Positions 1 through 7,956 of a stretch of DNA of 64,000 bases are shown in pieces. Within the stretch, counting starts at the first letter, position 1, and every line of letters begins with the position of its first letter. Both the position numbers and the translations under genes were made by a program. The notes under the pieces are model-generated. The model did no database searches. It was not told the origin of the DNA and worked only from the letters and a program-made list of their open reading frames with translations. This DNA comes from Streptomyces sp. V1I1 (GTDB lineage: Bacteria; Actinomycetota; Actinomycetes; Streptomycetales; Streptomycetaceae): contig NZ_JAUSZH010000001.1 in NCBI RefSeq assembly GCF_030817355.1, forward strand, positions 6,768,501-6,832,500, written 5' to 3'.

Positions 1-512
1 ACTGGATCGAGGAGCCGACCAGCCCCGACGACATCCTCGGCCATGCCGCCGTACGCGCGGGCCAGCCGGTCAAGGTCGCCACGGGCGAACATGTCGCCAA
101 CCGCGTCGTGTTCAAGCAGCTGCTCCAGGCGGGGGCCGTCGACTTTGTGCAGATCGACGCCGCGCGGGTCGCCGGAGTCAACGAGAACCTCGCGATCCTG
201 CTGCTCGCCGCCAAATACGGCGTCCCGGTCTGCCCGCACGCCGGTGGGGTAGGACTGTGCGAACTCGTCCAGCACCTCGCCATGTTCGACTACGTCGCCG
301 TCTCCGGCAGCTGGGAGGACCGCGTCATCGAGTACGTCGACCACCTCCACGAGCACTTCGCCGACCCCGCCGAGATCGCCTCCGGGCGCTACGTCGCCCC
401 GCGCGCCCCGGGCTTCTCCGCCCGCATGCTCCCCGAGTCGATCGCTGCCCACCGCTATCCGGAAGGGCCCGTCTGGCAGGCCCGACGCACCACCGAGGAG
501 GTCAACTCATGA
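1..512 (+). CDS. L-fuconate dehydratase, C-terminal part (5' end outside window)
   Basis: Enolase-superfamily (mandelate racemase subgroup) dehydratase that turns L-fuconate into 2-keto-3-deoxy-L-fuconate in non-phosphorylating L-fucose breakdown. The reading frame is open from base 3 and about 169 C-terminal residues are visible. They carry the barrel motifs [37 protein letters not shown] and [14 protein letters not shown], the last being very characteristic of fuconate dehydratases. The stop overlaps the next start (ATGA at 509-512), so it is translationally coupled to the SDR gene. The family call is firm. The exact sugar acid is inferred from these motifs and from the neighbouring dehydrogenase and sugar importer. 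Confidence 0.85.
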   Translation, partial: WIEEPTSPDDILGHAAVRAGQPVKVATGEHVANRVVFKQLLQAGAVDFVQIDAARVAGVNENLAILLLAAKYGVPVCPHAGGVGLCELVQHLAMFDYVAVSGSWEDRVIEYVDHLHEHFADPAEIASGRYVAPRAPGFSARMLPESIAAHRYPEGPVWQARRTTEEVNS

Positions 513-1360
513 CGGGGACAAGGGACTTCGCGGCACAGGACTTGGCGGCACAGGACTTGGCGGCACGGGACTTGGCGGCACGGGACTTCGAGGCACGGGA
601 CTTCGAGGGAATGTCCGCCCTGGTGACTGGCGGCGCGTCGGGCATCGGGGCCGCCGTGGCGACGCTGCTGCTCCGGCGCGGGGCCCGTGTCGCCGTACTC
701 GACCGCGAGACCTCGGGAGCGCCCGACGGTGTCCTGGCGCTCAAGGCCGACGTCACCGACGACGAAGCCGTACGCACCGCGGTGGACGGCGCCGCGGCGG
801 AGTTCGGCGCCCTGCACACCGTCGTGTCCAACGCCGGCATCGGCGCCATCGGCACCGTCGCGGACAACGCCGACGACGAATGGCAGCGCGTCCTCGACAT
901 CAATGTGCTGGGCATGGTGCGCGTCGCCCGGCACGCCCTGCCGCATCTGCGGCGCTCCGCCGCGGACCGCCCCGGCCAGGTGTCCATCACCCAGACCTGC
1001 TCCATCGCCGCCACCGCCGGGCTGCCCCAGCGCGCCCTCTACAGCGCAAGCAAGGGCGCGGTCCTCTCCCTCACCCTCGCCATGGCCGCCGACCATGTGC
1101 GCGAGGGCATCCGCGTCAACTGCGTCAACCCCGGCACCGCCGACACCCCGTGGATCGGCCGCCTGCTCGACCAGGCCGACGACCCCGCGGCCGAACGTGC
1201 CGCCCTGGAGGCCCGTCAGCCCACCGGACGGCTGGTCGCGGCCGACGAGGTCGCCGCCGCCATCGTGTACCTCGCCAGCCCCGCCGCGGCCGCTGTCACG
1301 GGCACGGCACTCGCGGTCGACGGCGGAATGCAGGGCCTGCGCCTGCGCCCCTCGAAATGA
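509..1360 (+). CDS. SDR-family dehydrogenase, probable 2-keto-3-deoxy-L-fuconate dehydrogenase
   Basis: Short-chain dehydrogenase/reductase, 283 aa. The NAD(P)-binding motif TGGASGIG lies at about residues 40-47, followed by SNAGIG and the catalytic YxxxK (YSASK). The C-terminal VDGGM is typical of classical SDRs. The start at 509 is chosen because GAGGAGG lies 7 nt upstream and the codon overlaps the previous stop; an in-frame ATG at 611, where SDR homology begins, has no properly spaced ribosome site. Residues 6-33 are therefore an extra N-terminal tail made of a five-residue repeat (D-L/F-A/E-A-Q/R) encoded by a 15-bp tandem repeat. Coupling to fuconate dehydratase suggests it oxidises the keto-deoxy acid; this is inference. 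Confidence 0.85.
   Translation: MTGTRDFAAQDLAAQDLAARDLAARDFEARDFEGMSALVTGGASGIGAAVATLLLRRGARVAVLDRETSGAPDGVLALKADVTDDEAVRTAVDGAAAEFGALHTVVSNAGIGAIGTVADNADDEWQRVLDINVLGMVRVARHALPHLRRSAADRPGQVSITQTCSIAATAGLPQRALYSASKGAVLSLTLAMAADHVREGIRVNCVNPGTADTPWIGRLLDQADDPAAERAALEARQPTGRLVAADEVAAAIVYLASPAAAAVTGTALAVDGGMQGLRLRPSK
524..610 (+). repeat. 15-bp tandem repeat, about 5.8 copies, inside the SDR 5' end
   Basis: Five full copies of a unit close to gacttggcggcacgg, plus a partial sixth (gacttcgaggga), run in frame and encode a repeating pentapeptide ([15 protein letters not shown]). The unit length is a multiple of three, so copy-number change would not break the gene. Confidence 0.9.
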
Positions 1361-1363
1361 GCG

Positions 1364-1392
1364 CCTCCGAACCAAGCCCCTCCGAACCAAGC
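1364..1392 (+). repeat. 14-bp direct repeat (two copies, 15-bp spacing)
   Basis: CCTCCGAACCAAGC occurs at 1364-1377 and again at 1379-1392, in the 69-bp gap between the SDR stop and the binding-protein gene. No other signal is visible in that gap apart from a weak ribosome site. Confidence 0.85.
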
Positions 1393-1429
1393 GCGACCTG
1401 AGCCGACACCACCGAAGGACGGGACACCA

Positions 1430-2467
1430 ATGAGAGTGCGTACGACAAGTGCCGCGGCCTGCGCGGTGCTGCTGGCCGTGACGGCCCTCGCGGGCTGCAA
1501 CCGCGACTCGGACAGCGGGTCCGGTGGCGGCAAGGTCGGCATCGATCTGCCCCGCAGCGACAGTGACTTCTGGAACTCGTACCAGCAGTACATCGAGAAG
1601 GGCGTCAAGGACGGCGAGGCCGACGCGCTGTCCCTGACCAACTCCCAGAACGACATCGGAAAGCTGGTCGCCAACGTCCAGACCTTCACCGACCAGGGCG
1701 CCAAGGCCGTCGTCATGGCCCCGCAGGACACCGGCGCGATAGCCGAGTCGCTGCAGAGCCTGGAGGACAAGAAGATCCCCGTCGTCAGCGTCGACACCCG
1801 GCCCGACAAGGGCAAGGTCTACATGGTGGTCCGGGCCGACAACCGCGCGTACGGCGAGAAGGCATGCAGGTACCTCGGCGAGCAGCTGAAGGGCAAGGGC
1901 AAGGTCGTGGAGTTCCAGGGCGACCTGTCCTCCATCAACGGCCGCGACCGCTCCGAGGCCTTCAAGTCCTGCATGGTCAAGCGCTTCCCCGGCATCAGGG
2001 TCTTCGAGCTGGCCACCGACTGGAAGGGCGACGTCGCCTCCGCCAAGCTCCAGTCCACGCTCGCCGCGCACCCCGACATCAACGGCATCTACATGCAGGC
2101 CGGCGGCGTCTTCCTGCAGCCCACTCTCGCGCTGCTGGAGCAGAAGAAGCTGCTGAAGGCCCCGGGCACCCTGGGCCACATCACGATCATCTCCAACGAC
2201 GGCATCCCGGAGGAGCTCGACGCCATCAAGGCCGGGAAGATCGACGCGACGGTCTCCCAGCCCGCCGACCTGTACGCCAAGTACGCGCTGTACTGGGCCA
2301 AGCAGGCGCTGGACGGAAAGACCCCCAAGGCGGGTCCGACCGACCATGAATCGACCATCATCAAGATCCCGAACGGTTTCGAGGACCAGCTGCCCGCGCC
2401 GCTGGTGACCAAGGAAAACGTGGACGACCCCAAGCTGTGGGCCAACCAGCTGGAGAAGAAGAGCTAG
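1430..2467 (+). CDS. Sugar ABC transporter substrate-binding lipoprotein (RbsB-like)
   Basis: Exported sugar-binding protein of 345 aa that delivers ligand to the ATPase and permease encoded next. The N-terminus has basic residues, a hydrophobic stretch and a lipobox (LAGC, Cys near residue 23), followed by a Ser/Gly-rich linker and a periplasmic-binding-protein type I fold (VGIDLPRSDSDFWNSY and, later, TIISNDGIPEELDAIKAGKIDATVSQ). It sits in a three-gene importer behind sugar-acid catabolic genes, so L-fucose or a related deoxysugar is a plausible ligand. The ligand is not shown by the sequence. Confidence 0.88.
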   Translation: MRVRTTSAAACAVLLAVTALAGCNRDSDSGSGGGKVGIDLPRSDSDFWNSYQQYIEKGVKDGEADALSLTNSQNDIGKLVANVQTFTDQGAKAVVMAPQDTGAIAESLQSLEDKKIPVVSVDTRPDKGKVYMVVRADNRAYGEKACRYLGEQLKGKGKVVEFQGDLSSINGRDRSEAFKSCMVKRFPGIRVFELATDWKGDVASAKLQSTLAAHPDINGIYMQAGGVFLQPTLALLEQKKLLKAPGTLGHITIISNDGIPEELDAIKAGKIDATVSQPADLYAKYALYWAKQALDGKTPKAGPTDHESTIIKIPNGFEDQLPAPLVTKENVDDPKLWANQLEKKS

Positions 2468-2469
2468 CC

Positions 2470-3984
2470 ATGGCGCACCAGGTCCCACCAGCCGCCGTGG
2501 AGGCGGAGGGAATCGTCAAGCGCTTCGGTCCGACCGTGGCGCTCGACGGTGTACGCCTGGCCGTCGCGCCCGGTGAGTCGCACGCACTCGTCGGGCGCAA
2601 CGGCGCGGGCAAGTCCACCCTCGTCAGCGTTCTGACCGGGCTGCACAAGCCGGACGCGGGCACAGTGACCTTCAGCGGCGAGCCCGCGCCCGCCTTCGGG
2701 GACTCGGCGGCCTGGCAGTCCAAGGTCGCCTGCGTCTACCAGAAGTCGATGGTCGTGCCCGATCTCACGGTCGCCGAGAACCTGTTCTTGAACCGCTTCG
2801 ACACAAGCAGCCGATTCATCAGCTGGCGGCAGCTTCGGCGGCGCGCCGAAGAACTGCTCGTCGGGTACGGAGTGAGCGTCGACCCGGGTGCCCGTGCGAA
2901 GGATCTCGCGGTGGAGCAGCGGCAGTTCGTCGAGATCGCGCGGGCGCTCTCCTTCGGCGCGCGGCTGATCATCCTCGACGAGCCGACCGCCCAGCTGGAC
3001 GCCCGCGGCATCCAGCGGCTCTTCGACAAGCTGCGTGAACTGCAGAGCCAGGGAGTGGCGTTCCTGTTCATCTCCCATCATCTGCAGGAGGTGTACGAAC
3101 TGTGCACCGCCGTCACCGTCTACCGCGACGCCCGCCATGTGGTCACCGCGCCCGTCGCCGACCTCACCAAGGACGACCTGGTCACGGCGATGACGGGCGA
3201 GTCCACCGGCGGCCCGTCGACCTGGCACGCCCCTGCCGGGCCGATCCGCGACGAGGAGCCCGTGCTCCGTACTGAAGGGCTCACCCTGGAGGGGCAGTTC
3301 GAGCCGCTCGACCTCTCGGTGCGCCCGGGCGAGGTGCTGGGGCTCGCCGGGGCGGCGGCCAGCGGCAACACCGCCCTCGGCGAGACCCTGGTCGGCATGC
3401 GCAGGGCGAGCGCGGGGCGGATCACCGTACGCGGCCGGGAAGTGAAGCCCGGCAGCGTCCCGCATGCGCTCGACGCAGGCATCGGCTACATCCCCGAGGA
3501 CCGCCACCTCCAGGGGCTTGTCGTGGGCCGCAGCGTCGCCGAGAACGCCACGCTCACGGTCACCGACCAGCTCGGCCCCTGGGGGACCGTACTGCCGTCT
3601 CGTACAAGGGAATTCGCCCAGTCCGTGATCTCTTCGCTCGACATCAAGACGCAGGGTCCCGAGCAGCCCGTCTCCGGGCTCTCCGGCGGCAATCAGCAGA
3701 AGGTCGTGGTCGCCCGCGCGCTGGCCCGCAGGCCGAGCGCGCTGGTGGCCCTGCGGCCCACCGCGGGCGTGGATGTGAAGTCCAAGGACTCGCTGCTGTC
3801 CGTCGTACGACGGGTGGCGGACCAGGGCAGCGCGGCCGTGATCATCTCGGACGAGCTGGACGATCTGCGGGTCTGCGACCGGGTGCTCGCCCTCTTCCAC
3901 GGGCGGGTGGTCGCGACGTTCGGGAGCGGGTGGACCGACCGCGAACTGGTCGCCGCCATGGAAGGCGTGGGGGAGCAGGGATGA
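2470..3984 (+). CDS. Sugar ABC transporter ATP-binding protein, two ATPase domains (RbsA/MglA-like)
   Basis: 504-aa duplicated ATPase of the carbohydrate uptake transporter-2 family. The N-terminal cassette has a good Walker A (GRNGAGKST) and Walker B (LIILDEPTAQLD), but its signature is divergent (EQRQFVEIARAL). The C-terminal cassette has a degenerate P-loop (GAAASGNTALGE) and a Walker B lacking the catalytic acid (ALVALRPTAGVD), yet keeps a full LSGGNQQKVVVARAL signature. Such asymmetry is common in RbsA/MglA proteins. The start at 2470 follows the binding-protein stop by 2 nt, and the stop overlaps the permease start. Confidence 0.92.
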   Translation: MAHQVPPAAVEAEGIVKRFGPTVALDGVRLAVAPGESHALVGRNGAGKSTLVSVLTGLHKPDAGTVTFSGEPAPAFGDSAAWQSKVACVYQKSMVVPDLTVAENLFLNRFDTSSRFISWRQLRRRAEELLVGYGVSVDPGARAKDLAVEQRQFVEIARALSFGARLIILDEPTAQLDARGIQRLFDKLRELQSQGVAFLFISHHLQEVYELCTAVTVYRDARHVVTAPVADLTKDDLVTAMTGESTGGPSTWHAPAGPIRDEEPVLRTEGLTLEGQFEPLDLSVRPGEVLGLAGAAASGNTALGETLVGMRRASAGRITVRGREVKPGSVPHALDAGIGYIPEDRHLQGLVVGRSVAENATLTVTDQLGPWGTVLPSRTREFAQSVISSLDIKTQGPEQPVSGLSGGNQQKVVVARALARRPSALVALRPTAGVDVKSKDSLLSVVRRVADQGSAAVIISDELDDLRVCDRVLALFHGRVVATFGSGWTDRELVAAMEGVGEQG

Positions 3985-5009
3985 CCGGGACGATACGGCC
4001 GCTGACGGCCGACGAGACCAAGAGCGACAGCCCGTTGAACCGGCTGAAGCTGATTCGGTGGAGCGACTTCTCGCTGGTGCCGGTGATCCTGGTGCTGATG
4101 GTGATCGGCTTCATCGTCTCGCCGGTCTTCCTCACCTCCAACAACCTGATCAGCGTGGTCCAGCAGTCTTCCGAACTCAGCCTGCTGGTGCTGGGGCAGG
4201 CGCTGATCCTGATCTGCGGCCGGATGGACCTGTCGCTGGAGTCGACGATCGGCATCGCGCCGGTCATCGCCATGTGGCTGGTCCTGCCGACCGAGGGCGG
4301 GCGCTTCGCGGGCCTGGAACTGCTGCCCGTCTGGATGGCGATCCCGGTCTGTCTCCTGGTCGGCATGGCCATCGGCGCGGTCAACGGCTTCCTGATGCTG
4401 AAGCTGCGCGTCAACGGCTTCATCGCCACGCTCGGCATGCTCACCATGCTGCGCGGCCTCCACATCGGCATCACCGAGGGCAAGTCGATCACCGATGTCC
4501 CGGAGTCCTTCCGGTACCTGGGCAAGACCGATTGGCTCGGCGCGCCAGCCGCAGTGTGGATCTGTCTGGCGCTGTTCGCGATCGGCGGCGCGGCGCTGGC
4601 GTATCTGCGGCACGGACGTGCGCTGTACGCGATCGGCGGCAACCCGGAGGCGGCCAGGGCGGCGGGGATCCGCGTCGACCGGATCACCTGGATCGTGCTC
4701 GCCATCGGCGGGCTGCTGGCCGCGTTCGCGGGCATCCTCTACACGGGCCACTACGGCTCGGTCGCGGCCACCCAGGGCAACGGCTGGATCTTCCAGGTGT
4801 TCGCGGCGGCGGTGATCGGCGGGATCAGCCTCAAAGGGGGGCGGGGGACGCTCTTCGGTGCGCTGACCGGGGTGCTGACGCTGCAACTGGTCGTCAATGT
4901 GATGACGCTCGGGGGAGTGCCGGCACTGTGGAACCAGTTCCTGAACGGCGCGATCATCATCGTGGCGCTGGTGATCTCGCGCTTCGCGAGCGGCGAGAAG
5001 CAGGACTAG
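3981..5009 (+). CDS. Sugar ABC transporter permease (RbsC-like)
   Basis: 342-aa inner-membrane permease with about 8-10 hydrophobic segments. It carries the family motifs LVLGQALILICGRMDLSLES, VNGFLMLKLRVNGFIATLG and RHGRALYAIGGNPEAARAAGI. It starts in an ATGA overlap with the ATPase gene, so the importer is one coupled operon. It is followed at once by a strong terminator. Confidence 0.92.
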   Translation: MTGTIRPLTADETKSDSPLNRLKLIRWSDFSLVPVILVLMVIGFIVSPVFLTSNNLISVVQQSSELSLLVLGQALILICGRMDLSLESTIGIAPVIAMWLVLPTEGGRFAGLELLPVWMAIPVCLLVGMAIGAVNGFLMLKLRVNGFIATLGMLTMLRGLHIGITEGKSITDVPESFRYLGKTDWLGAPAAVWICLALFAIGGAALAYLRHGRALYAIGGNPEAARAAGIRVDRITWIVLAIGGLLAAFAGILYTGHYGSVAATQGNGWIFQVFAAAVIGGISLKGGRGTLFGALTGVLTLQLVVNVMTLGGVPALWNQFLNGAIIIVALVISRFASGEKQD

Positions 5010-5016
5010 CCCGCGA

Positions 5017-5065
5017 CCGCCCCTTCCCGTAGCCGGGGGCGGAGCCCCAGTTCGGGAAGGGGCGG
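5017..5065 (+). terminator. Strong hairpin terminator after the sugar importer
   Basis: 13-bp perfect stem, CCGCCCCTTCCCG at 5017-5029 with its complement at 5053-5065, enclosing a second small GGGGGC/GCCCC hairpin. It separates the plus-strand sugar operon from the convergent GntR gene. Confidence 0.8.
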
Positions 5066-5089
5066 GTAGGGGAAAGCCCGCCGCAGGCG

Positions 5090-5761
5090 CTACAGCGTCG
5101 ACCTCAGCCACTGCTCCACGCTCGCGATATGCACCGTCGCCCACGACCGCGCCGCCTCCGCATCCCGGTCCCGCAGCGCCGACAGGATCGCCCGGTGCTC
5201 GTGGAGCGTACGGCTGACCGCGTCCTCCTGCGTCAGACCGCGCCAGACCCGCGCCCGGGTCGTCGGGCCGGACAGCCCGTCGAGCAGCGAGCAGAGCACC
5301 GAATTGCCCGAGGACTGCACAATGCCGCGGTGGAACTCGAGGTCGGCGGCGACCAGCTCCTCCACCGATGGCTGCGGACCGAGCGCGTCCAACTGGGCGC
5401 TCAGCACGTCCAGTTCGCCCTCGCTGATCCGGGTGGCGGCCATCGCGGTGGCGGCCGGTTCCAGGATGCGGCGTACGGCAAGGAACTCCAGCACCGTGTC
5501 GTCCCGGTGGAAGTCGACGACGAAGCTCAGGGCCTCCAGCAGCAGCTGCGGGTCCAGGCTGGTGACGTAGGTGCCGTCGCCTTGCCGTACGTCGAGGATG
5601 CGGATCAGTGACAGCGCGCGCACCGCCTCACGCAGCGAGTTGCGTGACAGGCCCAGCTCGGCGGCGAGTTCGCTCTCCTTGGGGAGGCGGTCGCCTGGGC
5701 GCAGCGCACCCGAGACGATCATTCCCTTGATCTTCTCGATGGCTTCGTCGGTGACAGCCAT
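5090..5761 (-). CDS. GntR-family regulator, FadR subfamily
   Basis: 223-aa repressor-type protein. The N-terminal winged helix-turn-helix has AIEKIKGMIVSGALRPGDRLP and ESELAAELGLSRNSLREAVRAL at about residues 5-55. An all-helical FCD ligand domain follows (FHRGIVQSSGN, LHEHRAILSALRDRDAEAA), whose family members bind acids such as sugar acids. The start at 5761 (MAVTDEA) is preferred over an upstream ATG at 5809 because GGAGGT lies 6 nt ahead of it. A perfect dyad lies just upstream and would fit autoregulation. Convergence with the fuconate/sugar cluster makes that cluster its likely target, which is inference. Confidence 0.88.
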   Translation of the reverse strand: MAVTDEAIEKIKGMIVSGALRPGDRLPKESELAAELGLSRNSLREAVRALSLIRILDVRQGDGTYVTSLDPQLLLEALSFVVDFHRDDTVLEFLAVRRILEPAATAMAATRISEGELDVLSAQLDALGPQPSVEELVAADLEFHRGIVQSSGNSVLCSLLDGLSGPTTRARVWRGLTQEDAVSRTLHEHRAILSALRDRDAEAARSWATVHIASVEQWLRSTL

Positions 5762-5772
5762 GGGCGACCTCC

Positions 5773-5787
5773 ATACATCCGATGTAT
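5773..5787. promoter_or_regulatory. Palindromic operator candidate for the GntR regulator
   Basis: Perfect inverted repeat ATACAT-CCG-ATGTAT, 12 bp upstream of the GntR start codon and overlapping its leader. AT-rich 6-bp arms stand out in this GC-rich DNA and resemble FadR-type sites. No second copy was seen before the sugar importer inside the window; the cluster's own promoter lies off the left end. Confidence 0.55.
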
Positions 5788-5796
5788 CGGCCCCCA

Positions 5797-6246
5797 TTAT
5801 GCGTCCCAAAGGGTGGTCGGAGCCTCCTTCCGCACGATTGGGGCGATCTCCTCGGCGAATCGCTGGAGCGTTTCGATCTGTTCTGCCCGGTCGAGCCCGA
5901 AACCGTCCACCGTGATCGACTGCAGATCATGCCGGTACACCGCGTGATAGCTCAGGATCTTGTCGATGATCTGCTGCGGACTGCCGATGAGCTGCGGCCC
6001 GTTCGCTATGGCGTCCTCGATGGTGCGGAAGGGGGTGTTGTAGCCCGCCTTGCCCTCCAGGTGAGGCTTGAAGGTCTGCGCCACCTTCGCCTCGTAGAGC
6101 TCCTTGAAGCGCTCCACCGCCTGCCGCGAGGAGTCGGCGATCAGCAGCCCCCCGGAGCCCGCCGCCACCCGGGCGCCCGCGGGGTCGTGGCCGTACGCCT
6201 CGAAGCGCTCGCGGTAGTGGGCGATCAGCTTCGCGTACGCCTCACG
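5797..6246 (-). pseudogene. Luciferase-like flavin monooxygenase, 3' remnant only
   Basis: About 150 codons matching the C-terminal part of LLM-class flavin-dependent oxidoreductases (YAKLIAHYRERFEAYGHD, GSGGLLIADSSRQAVERF, ADGPQLIG-like GPQLIGSPQQIIDKIL, LQRFAEEIAPIVRKEAP) and ending in a TAA at 5797. Upstream of about 6246 the frame runs into the glpD terminator, so the N-terminal flavin-binding half is missing. The longest internal start (GTG at 6168) would give only 123 aa. I read this as a gene truncated by deletion. It lies just upstream of the GntR gene in the same direction. Confidence 0.75.
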
Positions 6247-6277
6247 CGGCTGGATTGAAGCTGCCGTATGGCACGAG

Positions 6278-6307
6278 AAGGGGCGGCCTCCTGGGAGGCC
6301 GCCCCTT
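6278..6307 (-). terminator. Terminator of the glycerol operon
   Basis: 14-bp perfect stem AAGGGGCGGCCTCC (6278-6291) with its complement at 6294-6307 and only two bases between arms. It lies 33 nt past the glpD stop on the minus strand. Confidence 0.85.
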
Positions 6308-6339
6308 ACTCATCAACCGGTGTCAGTCCCTGACCGGTA

Positions 6340-7950
6340 TCAGTCCTTGTCGACGAGCAGTTTGTCGACCTTCTCGCGGATCTCGTCCGTCGCGAGGCCC
6401 CGGATGGTCAGCGTCGTACGGCGGCGCAGTACATCGTCCGCCGTCTCGGCCCACTCGTGGTCGCGCGCGTACACGACCTGCGCCCAGATCTCCGGCGCGT
6501 CCGGGTGTATCCGCTCGCCCAGCGCCGGGTTGTCGTTGGCGAGGCGCGCGATGTCGAAGGAGAGCGAGCCGTAGTGCGTGGCCAGGTGCCGAGCGGTGTC
6601 CGCGGCCATCCGCGGGCCGGGCGTTCCGCCGTCGACCAGCAGCCGGTGCGCGACCGCGTTCGGGTTGGCAATACCCGGCAGCGGGAGCTTCTTCGGCAGC
6701 CGCGAGATCGGCTCCATGTCCTCGGCCAGCGGCTGCCCGGGCAGGGCGGCCAGCTTGTTCATCACCGTACGGCCGATGTGGCGGAAGGTCGTCCACTTGC
6801 CGCCGGCCACCGACAGCATGCCGGCGCTGCCCTCGGTGACGACCGTCTCGCGCTTGGCCTTGGAGGTGTCGCCGGGGCCGCCCGGCAGCACCCGCAGACC
6901 CGCGAAGGAGTACGTGATCAGATCGCGGGACAGCTGCTGGTCGCGGATGGAGAACGCGGCCTCGTCCAGGATCTGCGTGACGTCCTTGTCGTTGACCGCG
7001 ACATCCGCCGGATCGCCCTCGTACTCCTCGTCGGTCGTGCCGAGCAGCAGCATGTCCTCCCAGGGGAGGGCGAAGGTGATGCGGTACTTGTCTATCGGGG
7101 TCGCCAGCGCGGCCTTCCACGGCGAGGTGCGCTTGAGCACCAGGTGCGCGCCCTTGGACAGGCGGATGGACGGAGCCGCGTTCGGGTCCTCCATCCTGCG
7201 CAGGTGGTCGACCCACGGTCCGGTGGCGTTGAGCACCAGGCGCGCGCTGACGCCGAACTCCGTACCGTCCATACGGTCCTTGAGCTCAGCGCCCGTCACC
7301 CGGCCCTTGGTGAAGCGCAGCCCGGTGACCTCGGCGTGGTTGAGCACGGTCGCGCCCGACTCGACGGCCGCGCGGACCGTCATCAGCGCCATCCGGGAGT
7401 CGTTCATCTGGTCGTCGCCGTACACGGCAACGGCCTTGAGGTTCTCCGTACGCAGCTCGGGAACGTCACGCTGTGCCTTGGCCGCGCTGATCACATGGCC
7501 GACGCCGTCGCCGAACGCGGAGAGCGCGGAGTAGGCGAAGACGCCCGCCCCGAGCTTCGCCGCGCCGTGCGGTCCGCCCTTGTAGACCGGCAGATAGAAG
7601 GTGAGCGGGTTGGCCAGGTGGGGAGCCACCTGACGGGATACCGCGCGCCGCTCGAAGTGGTTCTCCGCGACCAGCTTCACCGCGCCGGTCTGCAGATAGC
7701 GCAGACCGCCGTGGAGAAGCTTGGAGGAGGCGGAGGAGGTGGCGCCGGCGAAGTCGCCGGCGTCCACCAGAGCCACCCGCAGCCCGGACTGCGCAGCATG
7801 CCAGGCGGTGGAGATGCCCAGGATGCCCCCGCCGATCACCAGGAGGTCGTATGTCGCCTTGGAAAGCTGCTCCCGAGTTTCGGCGCGGCTCGGCAGGGAG
7901 CCGGAGGCCGGGTGCGTCCCAAGGGAAGGGACGCTCTGCAGGGTGGTCAT
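6340..7950 (-). CDS. glpD: Aerobic glycerol-3-phosphate dehydrogenase
   Basis: 536-aa FAD enzyme that oxidises sn-glycerol-3-phosphate to dihydroxyacetone phosphate and passes electrons to the quinone pool. The FAD-binding motif DLLVIGGGILGISTAWHAA is near residue 35. It is followed by SSASSKLLHGGLRYLQ and, in the substrate domain, SKGAHLVL and LLGTTDEEYEGDP. A GlpD-type C-terminal helical domain completes the usual length. It begins 6 bp after the glpK stop, with its GAGGAG ribosome site overlapping that stop. It corresponds to gylB/glpD of the Streptomyces glycerol operon. Confidence 0.95.
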   Translation of the reverse strand: MTTLQSVPSLGTHPASGSLPSRAETREQLSKATYDLLVIGGGILGISTAWHAAQSGLRVALVDAGDFAGATSSASSKLLHGGLRYLQTGAVKLVAENHFERRAVSRQVAPHLANPLTFYLPVYKGGPHGAAKLGAGVFAYSALSAFGDGVGHVISAAKAQRDVPELRTENLKAVAVYGDDQMNDSRMALMTVRAAVESGATVLNHAEVTGLRFTKGRVTGAELKDRMDGTEFGVSARLVLNATGPWVDHLRRMEDPNAAPSIRLSKGAHLVLKRTSPWKAALATPIDKYRITFALPWEDMLLLGTTDEEYEGDPADVAVNDKDVTQILDEAAFSIRDQQLSRDLITYSFAGLRVLPGGPGDTSKAKRETVVTEGSAGMLSVAGGKWTTFRHIGRTVMNKLAALPGQPLAEDMEPISRLPKKLPLPGIANPNAVAHRLLVDGGTPGPRMAADTARHLATHYGSLSFDIARLANDNPALGERIHPDAPEIWAQVVYARDHEWAETADDVLRRRTTLTIRGLATDEIREKVDKLLVDKD

Positions 7951-7956
7951 CTCGAA

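Noticed and set aside
455..2488. Long minus-strand open frame opposite the SDR and binding-protein genes
   Set aside because: Shadow frame; low-complexity product, no ribosome site, and both plus-strand genes are well supported.
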